Shown one piece after another: positions 6,382-14,639 of a stretch of DNA of 64,000 nt. The translations under genes were made by a program, and so were the position numbers. The notes beneath the pieces are model-generated. The model was not told the origin of the DNA, made no database searches, and saw only the letters and a list, made by a program, of their open reading frames with translations. Source of the stretch: Herbaspirillum huttiense (lineage in GTDB: Bacteria > Pseudomonadota > Gammaproteobacteria > Burkholderiales > Burkholderiaceae_D); the NCBI RefSeq assembly GCF_004367745.1, contig NZ_CP037993.1, positions 2,294,001 through 2,358,000 of the forward strand, in the 5' to 3' direction. Positions within the stretch are counted from its first letter, which is position 1; every line of letters begins with the position of its first letter.

Positions 6382-8058
6382 ATGCCTGCTTGGTCAACTG
6401 CCTGCCCGGACTGGGGCGCAAAACTGAAGGGCGGCGCATCGATCATTCCGCCGCCCATTTTCCCGGAAGAGGCCGAGCGAGCGCTAGCGATTTTCAAGCA
6501 ACTGAAGATTGTGGATGCGCCGGGCTCCCCGACGTTTGGCGAAGCGGCCGCGCAATGGGTATTTGATCTGGTTGCATCAGTTTTCGGCGCGTATGACCCG
6601 GAGAGCGGTCGGCGGCTGATTACGGAGTGGTTCGTTTGTATCCCCAAGAAGAACAGTAAGTCCAGCTTGGCGGCGGGCATCATGATGACCGCCTTGATCC
6701 TGAATTGGCGGCTGTCTGCGGAATACACAATCTTAGCCCCTACTATTGAGGTGGCGAACAATAGTTTCGCGCCAAGCCGCGACATGGTGAAGCACGAGGA
6801 GGAGCTTGACGACCTCTTCCAAGTGCAGACGCATATCAAGACCATCACTCACCGCACCACGGATGCGACGTTGAAAGTTGTTGCTGCTGATGCAAATACG
6901 GTCGGCGGCAAAAAAAGCGTCGGTACGCTGATCGACGAGCTGCACCTTTTCGGCGAGCAGGCTGATGCTGAACAGATGTTCCGTGAGGCTATAGGGGGCT
7001 TGGCATCGCGTCCGGAGGGGTTCGTTATCTACCTCACCACCCAGTCTGCAGAGCCACCGGCGGGTGTTTTCCGCGAGAAGTTGCAGTACGCGCGGGATGT
7101 GCGTGATGGAAAGATTCATGACCCCCGATTCCAGCCGGTGATCTTCGAACATCCGCCAGAAATGGTGGCTTCGAAGGCCCATCTGCTCAAGGAAAATCTG
7201 GCGCTGGTCAATCCGAATCTTGGCTATTCGGTAGATGAGGAGTTTCTCTATCGGGAATACGACAAGTCCAAGGCTAGTAGCGAAGAATCCTTTCGCGGAT
7301 TCCTTGCGAAGCATGGCAACGTGGAAATCGGACTGGCCCTCCGGTCTGATCGGTGGTCAGGCGCAGACCAATGGGAGCGTCAGGCCACACGCCCAGGCTT
7401 GACGCTGAAACATTTGCTGGAAGAGTGCGAGGTGATCGACGTCGGCGCTGACGGTGGCGGCAATGATGACTGGCTCGGGCTTGCGGCCGCTGGGCGCCAC
7501 AAGGTCACCCGTGAGTGGTTGCTCTGGACGCATGCCTGGGTAAATCCCCCGGCACTGGAGCTGCGGAAGTCCGAGGTGCCAGCCTGGCGGGATTATGCGA
7601 AGTTGGGTGAGTTGACGATATGTGCATCGGTTGGCCCTGACGTCATCGAGATGGCTGAAATGGTTGCATCCATCGAGCAGGCTGGACTTCTGGACAAGGT
7701 CGGCGTTGATCCTGGTGGTATGGGCGGGATTCTGGATGCGCTGATCGAGGCCGGTGTGCCGCAGGACAAGATCGTAGGTATTTCGCAGGGCTGGAAGCTT
7801 GGCGGCGCCATCAAGACCACCGAGCGCAAGCTGGCGGAGGGTGTGCTGGTGCACGGCGGACAAAAGATGATGAATTACTGCGTCAGCAATGCCAAGGTGG
7901 AGCCCAAAGGAAACGCCATTCTGATCACCAAGCAGGCCTCTGGTACCGCGAAGATCGACCCCTTGATGGCAACCTTCAATGCAATTTCCTTGCTGTCGCT
8001 GAACCCAGCGCCAGCAATCAACACGATTTACGAGCGGCGAGGCATTCGCTTCGCTTAA
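6382..8058 (+). CDS. terL: Terminase large subunit
   Basis: A 558-residue packaging motor. The N-terminal ATPase domain shows a Walker A-like PKKNSKSSLAAG (about residue 90) and a Walker B VGTLIDELHLF (about residue 180), followed by the coupling motif YLTTQS. The C-terminal nuclease domain has acidic motifs at VIDVGADGGGNDDW and VGVDPGGMGG. This layout is that of the HK97/phage terminase-1 family, which pumps DNA into the prohead and cuts it. The length is normal for the family. It is followed after 7 bases by the portal gene. Confidence 0.93.
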   Translation: MPAWSTACPDWGAKLKGGASIIPPPIFPEEAERALAIFKQLKIVDAPGSPTFGEAAAQWVFDLVASVFGAYDPESGRRLITEWFVCIPKKNSKSSLAAGIMMTALILNWRLSAEYTILAPTIEVANNSFAPSRDMVKHEEELDDLFQVQTHIKTITHRTTDATLKVVAADANTVGGKKSVGTLIDELHLFGEQADAEQMFREAIGGLASRPEGFVIYLTTQSAEPPAGVFREKLQYARDVRDGKIHDPRFQPVIFEHPPEMVASKAHLLKENLALVNPNLGYSVDEEFLYREYDKSKASSEESFRGFLAKHGNVEIGLALRSDRWSGADQWERQATRPGLTLKHLLEECEVIDVGADGGGNDDWLGLAAAGRHKVTREWLLWTHAWVNPPALELRKSEVPAWRDYAKLGELTICASVGPDVIEMAEMVASIEQAGLLDKVGVDPGGMGGILDALIEAGVPQDKIVGISQGWKLGGAIKTTERKLAEGVLVHGGQKMMNYCVSNAKVEPKGNAILITKQASGTAKIDPLMATFNAISLLSLNPAPAINTIYERRGIRFA

Positions 8059-8065
8059 GGATCCC

Positions 8066-9370
8066 ATGCGACTGTTTGACTACTTCCGCTCTTCGGCGTT
8101 GGAGCAGGCCGACTTGCGCCCGCCGATGGAGATATCCCGGTTGGAGCCAGTACTGGAGCAGACGCTTGCGCCCAGGGCGGAGCCTCAAGGCGGCTTGGTC
8201 TTCAATGGACTGAACGATCCGGCATTTCTGGAATATGTGAGGGGATCGCAGGCTGCCGGTGGTCCTGGTGCGCTGAAGGCACTGCGCAATATGGCAGTGC
8301 TTCGCTGCGTTACGTTGATATCGGAAGCCATCGGCATGCTGCCGTTCAATCTGATGTACAGCGATCCAGGGAAGGGCAACGCAACGGAGCACCCGGCCTT
8401 CCGCCTGCTCAAGTATCGCCCGAATAGCTGGCAGACGCCGCTGGAATTCAAGCGGCTGATGGAGTTTCACTTGATGTTCAAGGGCAACGCTTATGCCCGT
8501 GTCATCAAGTCCGGCTCGCGACCGGTGGCCTTGATTCCAATGCACCCGGATCGTGTAGAGCCGCAGCTCTCGAACACATGGGAAATGACCTATGTTTTCA
8601 CGCGGCCCGATGGGCAGCGCGTCGTTCTGCCTGCATCCGAGGTCTTCCATCTGCGCGACCTCAGTGAGGATGGCATCAAGGGGCAGTCTCGCGTTCGCCT
8701 CGCGGGCGGCGCCATCGATCTGGCCTTGAAGGCCGAGCAGGCGGCGTCTCGCACCTTCGAATCGGGCGTCATGGCCGGTGGGGCTCTTGAATTTCCGCAT
8801 GAGTTGTCGGATCGGGCCTACGACCGCATCAAGAATTCCTTGCGCGACGAGCATAGCGGGGCTGAAAACTCCGGGAAATTCATGATCCTGGAGGGTGGCG
8901 GCAAGGCCGGCAAGTTCTCCGATACGGCATCCGCCGCCCAGCATGTCGAGAATCGCGGCATGCAGATCGAGGAGGTCGCTCGCGCTTTCGGTGTGCCGCG
9001 CCCGCTGATGATGATGGATGACACTGCCTGGGGCAGCGGCATCGAGCAGCTGGCCATTTTCTTCGTGCAGTACGCACTGGCCTTCCGTTTCACGAATTGG
9101 GAGCAGTCGGCCGCCCGCGTCTTACTGACCGAATCCGAACTCGATCAGGTGCAGTTCAAGTTCAACGAGCGCGCTCTGTTGCGCGGCACGTTGGAGGCGC
9201 AAGCGAACTTCTTCACTAAGGCGCTGGGCGCAGGCGGCCAGGCGCCCTGGATGACGCAAAACGAGGTGAGAAAGCTCAGTGACCTCCCCGAGTCGGACGA
9301 GCCGCAAGCCAATTCCCTGAAGAACCAAATGTCAAAGGCACCCAACAATGAGCCACCTAAAGCTCCCTGA
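8066..9370 (+). CDS. Portal protein, HK97 family
   Basis: A 434-residue protein with the HK97-type portal layout: LRNMAVLRCVTLISEAIGML near residue 80, then LLKYRPNSWQTPLEFKRLME, a beta-rich wing, and GVPRPLMMMDDTAWGSGIEQ near residue 310. The dodecameric portal forms the DNA channel at one capsid vertex and docks the terminase. It overlaps the protease gene by 23 bases, the usual compact arrangement portal-protease-capsid. Confidence 0.92.
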   Translation: MRLFDYFRSSALEQADLRPPMEISRLEPVLEQTLAPRAEPQGGLVFNGLNDPAFLEYVRGSQAAGGPGALKALRNMAVLRCVTLISEAIGMLPFNLMYSDPGKGNATEHPAFRLLKYRPNSWQTPLEFKRLMEFHLMFKGNAYARVIKSGSRPVALIPMHPDRVEPQLSNTWEMTYVFTRPDGQRVVLPASEVFHLRDLSEDGIKGQSRVRLAGGAIDLALKAEQAASRTFESGVMAGGALEFPHELSDRAYDRIKNSLRDEHSGAENSGKFMILEGGGKAGKFSDTASAAQHVENRGMQIEEVARAFGVPRPLMMMDDTAWGSGIEQLAIFFVQYALAFRFTNWEQSAARVLLTESELDQVQFKFNERALLRGTLEAQANFFTKALGAGGQAPWMTQNEVRKLSDLPESDEPQANSLKNQMSKAPNNEPPKAP

Positions 9371-10193
9371 AATCAAGGCTGACCATCGGCTGAACGGCGA
9401 ATTTGAAATGCCGGAGGATGCGCTGGAGCGCTGGAATCCCGAAATCCGCGCAGCGAAGGAGGATGCCGATACGTCGATCTCCGTCTATGGCGCCATCGGC
9501 GACACCTGGGACGGGAATGGTGTGACCGCTCGCCGCATCTCGGCAGCGCTGCGCGCCATCGGCGAGCGCGACGTTACGGTCAATGTGAATTCGCCGGGCG
9601 GCGACTTCTTCGAGGGTGTAGCTATTTACAACCTGCTACGCGAGCACAAGGCCAAGGTTACCGTGAATGTCCTGGGCTTGGCCGCCTCCGCCGGATCTAT
9701 CATCGCCATGGCCGGTGATGAGATCCGGATGGGTGAGGGGACTCACCTGATGATCCACAATGCCTGGGCTGTCGTCGTCGGCAATCGTCACGACCTGGCC
9801 GATTCAGCTGAGGTCATGGCGACCTTCGACGCCTCCATGGCGGGCCTGTACGCAGCCCGTACCGGCCTTTCGTCGGAGACCGTGGCGGACATGATGGACA
9901 AGGAAACCTGGCTGACGCCGGCAGACGCTATCAGAGACGGGTTTGCCACCGGCATGCTCTCGGCCGCCGATATCAAGTCCGATCCGAAGGCCAATAGCCA
10001 GCAGCGCGCCAAGGCGCTCATCGATGTGGCCATGGCAAAGGCAGGTCATTCCCGCTCCGTGCGCAAGGACGTTTTCAAGAATCTGTTTTCCGGCACGCCT
10101 AGCGCTGCCGACCCACCGGCCACGCCCAGCGCTGGCACCAATGAAATCGCAGCGCTGCTGCAATCCACTATCGAAACTCTGAAAGGTCAATGA
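9348..10193 (+). CDS. Head maturation protease, ClpP-like (S14)
   Basis: A 281-residue protein with a ClpP-like serine protease core. Visible signatures are NSPGGDFFEGVAIYNLL, the nucleophile region LGLAASAGSIIAMAGD with its Ser, and the His in THLMIHNAW; a likely Asp follows in the next helix. In HK97-like phages this enzyme is packaged in the prohead and removes the scaffold delta domain of the capsid protein. It starts inside the end of the portal gene and overlaps the capsid start by 4 bases. Confidence 0.93.
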   Translation: MSHLKLPEIKADHRLNGEFEMPEDALERWNPEIRAAKEDADTSISVYGAIGDTWDGNGVTARRISAALRAIGERDVTVNVNSPGGDFFEGVAIYNLLREHKAKVTVNVLGLAASAGSIIAMAGDEIRMGEGTHLMIHNAWAVVVGNRHDLADSAEVMATFDASMAGLYAARTGLSSETVADMMDKETWLTPADAIRDGFATGMLSAADIKSDPKANSQQRAKALIDVAMAKAGHSRSVRKDVFKNLFSGTPSAADPPATPSAGTNEIAALLQSTIETLKGQ

Positions 10194-11434
10194 TGCAACA
10201 ATCGAACATCATCACCCGTCGTCGCGGCATCATGGGCGTGCGTGCTGACACCGGCTCGCTGCCGCCCGAGCTGCGCCAGTCCGTGGAGGCCATGAACAAG
10301 GCTTTCTCGGACTTCAAGGCCGAGCACACCAAGCAGCTGGACGACATCCGCAAGGGCCTGCCGTCGGCTGACCAGACCGCCAAGGTCGAGGCGATCAACG
10401 CGACCTTGGACAAGCTGCAGAAGGAAGTCGCGGAAGCCCACACCAAAATCGCGGCTTCCCAGATGAGCGGCGGCGAGAAGAAGCTGCGCGATGCCGAATA
10501 CACCGGTGCCTTCCAGTCCCACATGCGCTCCGGGGAGATCCAGGCCTCGCTCAGCAAGGGATCGGCCGAAGATGGTGGCTACACCACCCCGGTTGAATGG
10601 GATCGGACCATCACCGACAAGCTGGTTCTGGTCTCCCCGATTCGTTCCATCGCCTCGGTGATGTCGACCTCCAAGGCCGGCTTCAGCAAGCTGTTCAACA
10701 TGCACGGCACCGGCAGTGGCTGGGTCGGTGAGGCAGATGCCCGCCCGGAAACCAACAGCCCGAAGCTGAAGCCGCTGACTTTCTCCCATGGCGAGATCTA
10801 CGCCAACCCCTCGGCAACCCAGCAGCTCCTCGACGATTCCGAGATCGACATCGAGCAATGGCTGGCGACCGAAATCGAGACCGAGTTCGCCAAGCAGGAA
10901 GGCGCCGCCTTCGTCTCGGGTGACGGCAACAAGAAGCCGATGGGCCTGCTGACCTACGTGACCGGCGGTGCCAATGCTGCTGTTCACCCGCTCGGTGCTA
11001 TCGCACTGATCAACAGCGGCGCGGCCGCTGCGCTGACTTCTGATTGCATCATCGACCTGATCTACGGCCTGCCGTCGGCTTTCGCCGGCAATGCCCGCTT
11101 CATCATGAACCGGAATACCCAAGGCGCGGCCCGCAAGCTCAAGGACGGCCAGGGCAACTACCTTTGGCAGCCATCCTACGTTGCCGGTCAGCCGGCGACC
11201 CTGGCCGGTTATCCCATCACCGAAGTGCCTGATATGCCCAACGTGGCCGCCAATGCGGTGCCGATCATGTTCGGTGACTTCAAGCAGGGTTACCAGATCA
11301 TCGACCGCATCGGCATCCGCGTGCTCCGCGATCCGTACACCAACAAGCCCTACGTGCAGTTCTACACCACCAAGCGCGTCGGTGGCGGCCTGCTCAACCC
11401 TGAGCCGCTGAAAGGCCTGAAGGTTTCGGCTTAA
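10190..11434 (+). CDS. Major capsid protein, HK97 fold
   Basis: A 414-residue protein. Residues about 20-100 are a helical coiled coil (LRQSVEAMNKAFSDFKAEHT ... ATLDKLQKEVAEAH) that corresponds to the cleavable scaffold (delta) domain. The mature part begins near residue 105 and contains the HK97 core landmarks EDGGYTTPVEWDRTITDKL, GWVGEADARPETNSP and a C-terminal VRVLRDPYT-like strand. The order protease then capsid supports the call. The exact cleavage point is not visible. Confidence 0.93.
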   Translation: MMQQSNIITRRRGIMGVRADTGSLPPELRQSVEAMNKAFSDFKAEHTKQLDDIRKGLPSADQTAKVEAINATLDKLQKEVAEAHTKIAASQMSGGEKKLRDAEYTGAFQSHMRSGEIQASLSKGSAEDGGYTTPVEWDRTITDKLVLVSPIRSIASVMSTSKAGFSKLFNMHGTGSGWVGEADARPETNSPKLKPLTFSHGEIYANPSATQQLLDDSEIDIEQWLATEIETEFAKQEGAAFVSGDGNKKPMGLLTYVTGGANAAVHPLGAIALINSGAAAALTSDCIIDLIYGLPSAFAGNARFIMNRNTQGAARKLKDGQGNYLWQPSYVAGQPATLAGYPITEVPDMPNVAANAVPIMFGDFKQGYQIIDRIGIRVLRDPYTNKPYVQFYTTKRVGGGLLNPEPLKGLKVSA

Positions 11435-11501
11435 TCTGCGCTGGGTCAATCTGAGGGGGGGAGGGCGCGGGTCGTGCTCTTCCCCTTCATAGGAGAAATG
11501 T

Positions 11502-11777
11502 ATGAGTTTGCGAGTTTTTGCGAAGGCGTTCGAAGGTGTGCGCGATGGCGAGATCTATCCGCAGCAGTTCTCGAAGGGCGATGAGTGCCCGCCTGAGCTG
11601 GTGGCCGGCGCACTTGCGCTCGGCGCGCTGGAGCGTTCCATCGACGAAATGACCGTCCCGCAGTTGAAGGCGGCGCTGGATGATCTGAAGATCAACTATG
11701 CCCAGAACGCCAAGAAGGAAGAGCTGGTCGAGCAGTTGAAGGCGGCCGAGCAATCGAAGGCAGCAGAGGCGAACTGA
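11502..11777 (+). CDS. Small capsid-associated protein with HeH/SAP-like C-terminus
   Basis: A 91-residue protein right after the capsid gene, with AGGAGAAAT before the ATG. Its C-terminal half (MTVPQLKAALDDLKINYAQN then AKKEELVEQLKAAE) has the helix-extended-helix pattern of HeH/LEM/SAP-like domains found in many phage head-region proteins. It could be a head decoration or a packaging accessory protein. It overlaps the next start by 1 base. Confidence 0.65.
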   Translation: MSLRVFAKAFEGVRDGEIYPQQFSKGDECPPELVAGALALGALERSIDEMTVPQLKAALDDLKINYAQNAKKEELVEQLKAAEQSKAAEAN

Positions 11778-12121
11778 TGGGCCTGGTCAGCAGGGACATT
11801 GCGCTCCAGCATTGCAAGGCAGATTCGGGCGCCGAAGATGATCTGATGGATATTTACCTGGCTGCAGCGGAGCAGGCGGCTGCGGATTATCTCAATCGGC
11901 AAATCTTCGCGGACCAGGCTGCGCTTGATGCTGCGGTGGCGGCCGGCACCGGTGGCGTCGAGCCCATCGTGGTGGATGCTGCCATCAAGGCCGCGATCTT
12001 GCTGACCTGCGGGCATTTGTACGCCAATCGGGAGGATGTGGTGATCGGCGCCACGGCCGTCGCCCTTCCGAACGGGGCCCAAGCACTGCTGCGGCCGAAA
12101 CGCAACAACATGGGGCCGTAG
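11777..12121 (+). CDS. Head-tail connector (gp6-like adaptor)
   Basis: A 114-residue helical protein (ALQHCKADSGAEDDLMDIYL, AAEQAAADYLNRQIF, AAILLTCGHLYANRE), the pattern of HK97 gp6 / SPP1 gp15-type adaptors that dock below the portal ring. It comes first in the connector cluster, as is typical. Assignment rests on this pattern and on position. Confidence 0.82.
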   Translation: MGLVSRDIALQHCKADSGAEDDLMDIYLAAAEQAAADYLNRQIFADQAALDAAVAAGTGGVEPIVVDAAIKAAILLTCGHLYANREDVVIGATAVALPNGAQALLRPKRNNMGP

Positions 12122-12122
12122 C

Positions 12123-12461
12123 ATGCGCGCAGGTCAATTGAATCGAAGGATATCGCTCCAGCGGAAACTTGAGGCAAAGAACGATGTCGGCGATATCGTC
12201 AAGTCTTGGGCTGAGCTCTCTAAGACATGGGCGCGGAAGATTGACATCTCCGGCCGCGAACTTGATGCGGCGATGTCAATCAGCCCGGAGGTATCTGTGA
12301 AGTTTCTCGTTCGCTACCGTGAAGATATTGAGCACGGTATGCGCATCGTGCTGGAAGGAAAGGCTTACCGCGTTATTTCGGCACTCGATAAAAAGGGAAA
12401 CCGGGAGGAGCTGCAAGTCTATTGCACGAAGGGTCTTCTTGATGGCGACGATGCAAGTTGA
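12123..12461 (+). CDS. Head closure / head-tail joining protein
   Basis: A 112-residue beta-rich protein beginning MRAGQLNRRISLQRKLEAKN, the standard opening of the SPP1 gp16 / phage head-tail joining family, followed by SWAELSKTWARKIDISGREL and VKFLVRYREDIEHGMRIVLE. It forms the stopper ring below the adaptor. It overlaps the next gene by 20 bases. Confidence 0.87.
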   Translation: MRAGQLNRRISLQRKLEAKNDVGDIVKSWAELSKTWARKIDISGRELDAAMSISPEVSVKFLVRYREDIEHGMRIVLEGKAYRVISALDKKGNREELQVYCTKGLLDGDDAS

Positions 12462-12915
12462 TGGATTCGAAGATGTCGTCCGCATGCTGGAGGATCTGCC
12501 AGAGAAGGTCGGTTCTGATGCATTGCGATCTGCAGCCAATGCGGGTGCTTCAATCATCAAATCCGAGGTGATTGCTCGGGCGCCTCGGAAAAGGGGAATT
12601 CTGGCAGACAACATTTACCAGAAGCATATTGACGAGATTTCCTCCGCAACCTCGCAGACCTATCACGTATCTTGGAGAAAGACGGGTAAGGACGACGTTC
12701 CATTTTATGGCGTCTGGGTCGAGTATGGGCACTGGTACATACCGCCAAAACCTGATGGCATCACTTGGAAGAGGCATCGAGCAGAGGCGAAGCCGATCTT
12801 TGTTGCGGCCCATCCTTTCCTGCGTCCGGGTTACGAGGCGAAGAAGGATGTCGCGCTCACGGCGATGCGAGAGAAATTGAAGGAGCGTGTAGCCGAGGCG
12901 CTTAAGGGGAGGTAA
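12442..12915 (+). CDS. HK97 gp10-family tail completion protein
   Basis: A 157-residue protein starting MATMQVDGFEDVVRMLEDLP. The family pattern is clear: VDGFEDVVRMLEDLPEKV, ASIIKSEVIARAPRKRGIL, VWVEYGHW and AAHPFLRPGYEAKK. HK97 gp10-like proteins act at the head-tail interface or tail terminator step. ATG 12442 lies in the end of the preceding frame; an earlier in-frame ATG would add sequence unlike the family. It overlaps the next start by 1 base. Confidence 0.87.
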   Translation: MATMQVDGFEDVVRMLEDLPEKVGSDALRSAANAGASIIKSEVIARAPRKRGILADNIYQKHIDEISSATSQTYHVSWRKTGKDDVPFYGVWVEYGHWYIPPKPDGITWKRHRAEAKPIFVAAHPFLRPGYEAKKDVALTAMREKLKERVAEALKGR

Positions 12916-13256
12916 TGCTAGAAAAATTAGCAATGGATCTGCTCAACGAATTGGTCGCGGGTCGCGTTTATTTTGATCATGCTCCGGATCAAGTGGGGGT
13001 CCCCTACATAGTCTTGCTCCAAGTTGGCGGGGAGCCGGTTGAATTCTTAGACGGTCCGTCGGACATGGATCTAATCCGATTGCAAATCGACATTTATTCA
13101 GAGACACGAACCTCTGCCAATGAGCTGATGTCGCAGGCGCGCATACGCTTGCGGACGCTGCAAGCTTCCGCTATCGGTGCTCCGGTCAGCTTCTACGAGA
13201 GCGCAGTAGGTCTCTATCGTCGCCGTTGCGACTTTCGCATTCTGGCGCCGGCTTAG
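12915..13256 (+). CDS. Tail terminator-type protein (DUF3168-like)
   Basis: A 113-residue alpha/beta protein (YIVLLQVGGEPVEFLDGPSD ... LIRLQIDIYSETRTSANELM) in the position and size of the DUF3168 / lambda gpU-like tail terminators, which cap the tail tube and join it to the head. It comes between the gp10-like gene and the tail tube, as expected. Confidence 0.75.
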   Translation: MLEKLAMDLLNELVAGRVYFDHAPDQVGVPYIVLLQVGGEPVEFLDGPSDMDLIRLQIDIYSETRTSANELMSQARIRLRTLQASAIGAPVSFYESAVGLYRRRCDFRILAPA

Positions 13257-13278
13257 GTACAAATATTCCTTATTAACA

Positions 13279-13302
13279 GGCCCCAATGGGGCCATTTTTT
13301 TT
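13279..13302 (+). terminator. Hairpin with T run before the tail tube gene
   Basis: GGCCCC-AAT-GGGGCC followed by A and eight T. It sits between the connector genes and the tail tube gene in what must be one late transcript, so it may be a partial terminator or attenuator that lowers or resets expression rather than an operon end. Confidence 0.65.
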
Positions 13303-13315
13303 GAAAGGGCACATC

Positions 13316-13969
13316 ATGGCCTACAACTTGCCGGACGGCTCCAAGCTTTCCATCGCCGCCACCCTTGCTGCGGCGGTGAACACGACTGCGCTTTCCAATG
13401 CTGCGGAAGCGGTCGCCGCAGTCGCTGCAGGTGCCGCACTAGCAGCGGGTGATATCGTTGTGGTTAACGCTCCGGGCTGGTTGAAGCTCGACCGGCGCGT
13501 TGCGCGTATCAAGAACTTCAACGCTGGCGCCGTGACGCTGGAAGGGATCGATACCTCCAATACCGACAAATTCCCTGCTGGGAGTGGCGTCGGCAGCCTC
13601 CAAAAGGTGCTGACCTGGCAGCAGATCCCGCAGGTGACTGCGTTCGAATCGTCGGGCGGTGATCAGAACTTCGCCACCGTCGAGTTCCTGGACGACGACC
13701 AGCAGCGTCAGGTACCCACGACCAAGTCGCCTCAGACCCTCTCGATCACGGCAGCGGACGACCCGACCTCGCCCCATGGCGACGTCCTGTCGGCCGCTGA
13801 TGAAGCCCGCGCTATTCGCCCGCTGCAACTGGCCTTGCCCAGCGGCCCGAAGATCTTCTACAACGGCTACGTGTCTTACAACGCGACCCCGACCCTGACC
13901 AAGGGAAACATCATGACCACCAAGGCATCCCTGGCCCTGGTGTCGCGTCCTACCCGCTACCAGACCTAA
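13316..13969 (+). CDS. Major tail tube protein
   Basis: A 217-residue protein beginning MAYNLPDGSKLSIAATLAAA. The pattern of an N-terminal arm, beta-sandwich core (VTAFESSGGDQNFATVEFLD, QVPTTKSPQTLSITAADDPT) and C-terminal strand fits siphovirus tail tube subunits (phage TTP families). ATG 13316 is chosen because the AAAGGGC upstream fits as a ribosome site and the longer frame would run through the hairpin. It is followed by the gpG/gpT chaperone pair and the tape measure, which fixes its identity by synteny. Confidence 0.85.
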   Translation: MAYNLPDGSKLSIAATLAAAVNTTALSNAAEAVAAVAAGAALAAGDIVVVNAPGWLKLDRRVARIKNFNAGAVTLEGIDTSNTDKFPAGSGVGSLQKVLTWQQIPQVTAFESSGGDQNFATVEFLDDDQQRQVPTTKSPQTLSITAADDPTSPHGDVLSAADEARAIRPLQLALPSGPKIFYNGYVSYNATPTLTKGNIMTTKASLALVSRPTRYQT

Positions 13970-13977
13970 GGTGATGC

Positions 13978-14289
13978 ATGCTCAAACTGCAACCTAATCC
14001 GACGTTCATCCTGCCAGTGGATGTTCCGGTGGCTGGCGAACCCCAGCCGACCAAAATCAAGGTGACCGCCCGCTATCACAAGCCCGACGAATTGAAGGCG
14101 CTGCTGGATGAGAATCCAAAGATGACCATCGAAGAATTCGTGCAGACCAACGTCGTCGGCTGGGATGGTGTCGAGGGTGCTTTCAGCGAAGACGGACTGC
14201 GCGAGCTGCTGCGCAGCTACCACGGTCTGGCTTTGGTGATTCACAAGGCCTATTTCAACGAAGTGTATAAGGCCGCCCAGGGAAACTGA
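13978..14289 (+). CDS. Tail assembly chaperone, gpG-like
   Basis: A 103-residue protein with a beta-rich N-terminus (FILPVDVPVAGEPQPTKIKV) and a helical C-terminus ending KAAQGN. In lambda-type tails gpG and the frameshifted gpGT bind the tape measure and recruit tail tube subunits. The zero-frame stop TGA at 14287-14289 directly follows a GGGAAAC heptamer, and the -1 frame continues for 105 codons, so a fraction of ribosomes should make a 208-residue gpGT. Confidence 0.85.
   Translation: MLKLQPNPTFILPVDVPVAGEPQPTKIKVTARYHKPDELKALLDENPKMTIEEFVQTNVVGWDGVEGAFSEDGLRELLRSYHGLALVIHKAYFNEVYKAAQGN
14280..14286 (+). promoter_or_regulatory. -1 frameshift slippery heptamer GGGAAAC
   Basis: In the gpG frame the heptamer reads G GGA AAC, the exact X XXY YYZ layout of a -1 slippery site, with the gpG stop codon immediately after. 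Shifting back one base reads CTG ATC GCC and enters the gpT frame. Lambda uses GGGAAAG at the same place. Confidence 0.88.
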
Positions 14290-14603
14290 TCGCCGCTGCG
14301 GAGTTCCTATATACCCCGGAGCCGGACGCTGCGCAGCTCGCAGCCCTCGGGCTGACTCCGGAGGATCTCGGCGACAAGTCTTCTTTTGATGTCTTTCCCG
14401 AGAACTACACGTCGGTCGAGGTCTTCAACGCGATGCGCACGCAGTGGCGCACAGATATGGGGGTGCCGGTTGGACTGGACTACGCGGTGCTCCCTTCTGT
14501 CATGCGCCTGTTTGGTGTTCCTGCTGTGCATCGCAGGCGGGTGTTTGACGACGTGAGGGCAATGGAACACGCAGCGATTTGCTTGATGCGTGAACAGCAA
14601 TAG
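14286..14603 (+). CDS. gpT-like extension of the tail assembly chaperone
   Basis: This frame has no useful start codon of its own near the beginning and is reached by -1 frameshifting from gpG at 14286. It encodes 105 residues after the slip: EFLYTPEPDAAQLAALGLTP, then a conserved-looking VFNAMRTQWRTDMGVPVGLD with YAVLPSVMRLFGV, as in DUF1799/gpT-like proteins. The stop is TAG at 14601-14603. The T domain binds the tail tube protein during assembly. Although ATGs occur further in, independent translation is not supported by a ribosome site. Confidence 0.82.
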   Translation: MIAAAEFLYTPEPDAAQLAALGLTPEDLGDKSSFDVFPENYTSVEVFNAMRTQWRTDMGVPVGLDYAVLPSVMRLFGVPAVHRRRVFDDVRAMEHAAICLMREQQ

Positions 14604-14639
14604 CCGCCCTCGGGCGGCGCTTCTTCAGGGCAGTGCGAT

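Noticed and set aside
10187..11449. 420-codon minus-strand open frame opposite the capsid gene
   Set aside because: A shadow of the GC-rich capsid gene; the plus-strand protein has clear HK97 capsid features.
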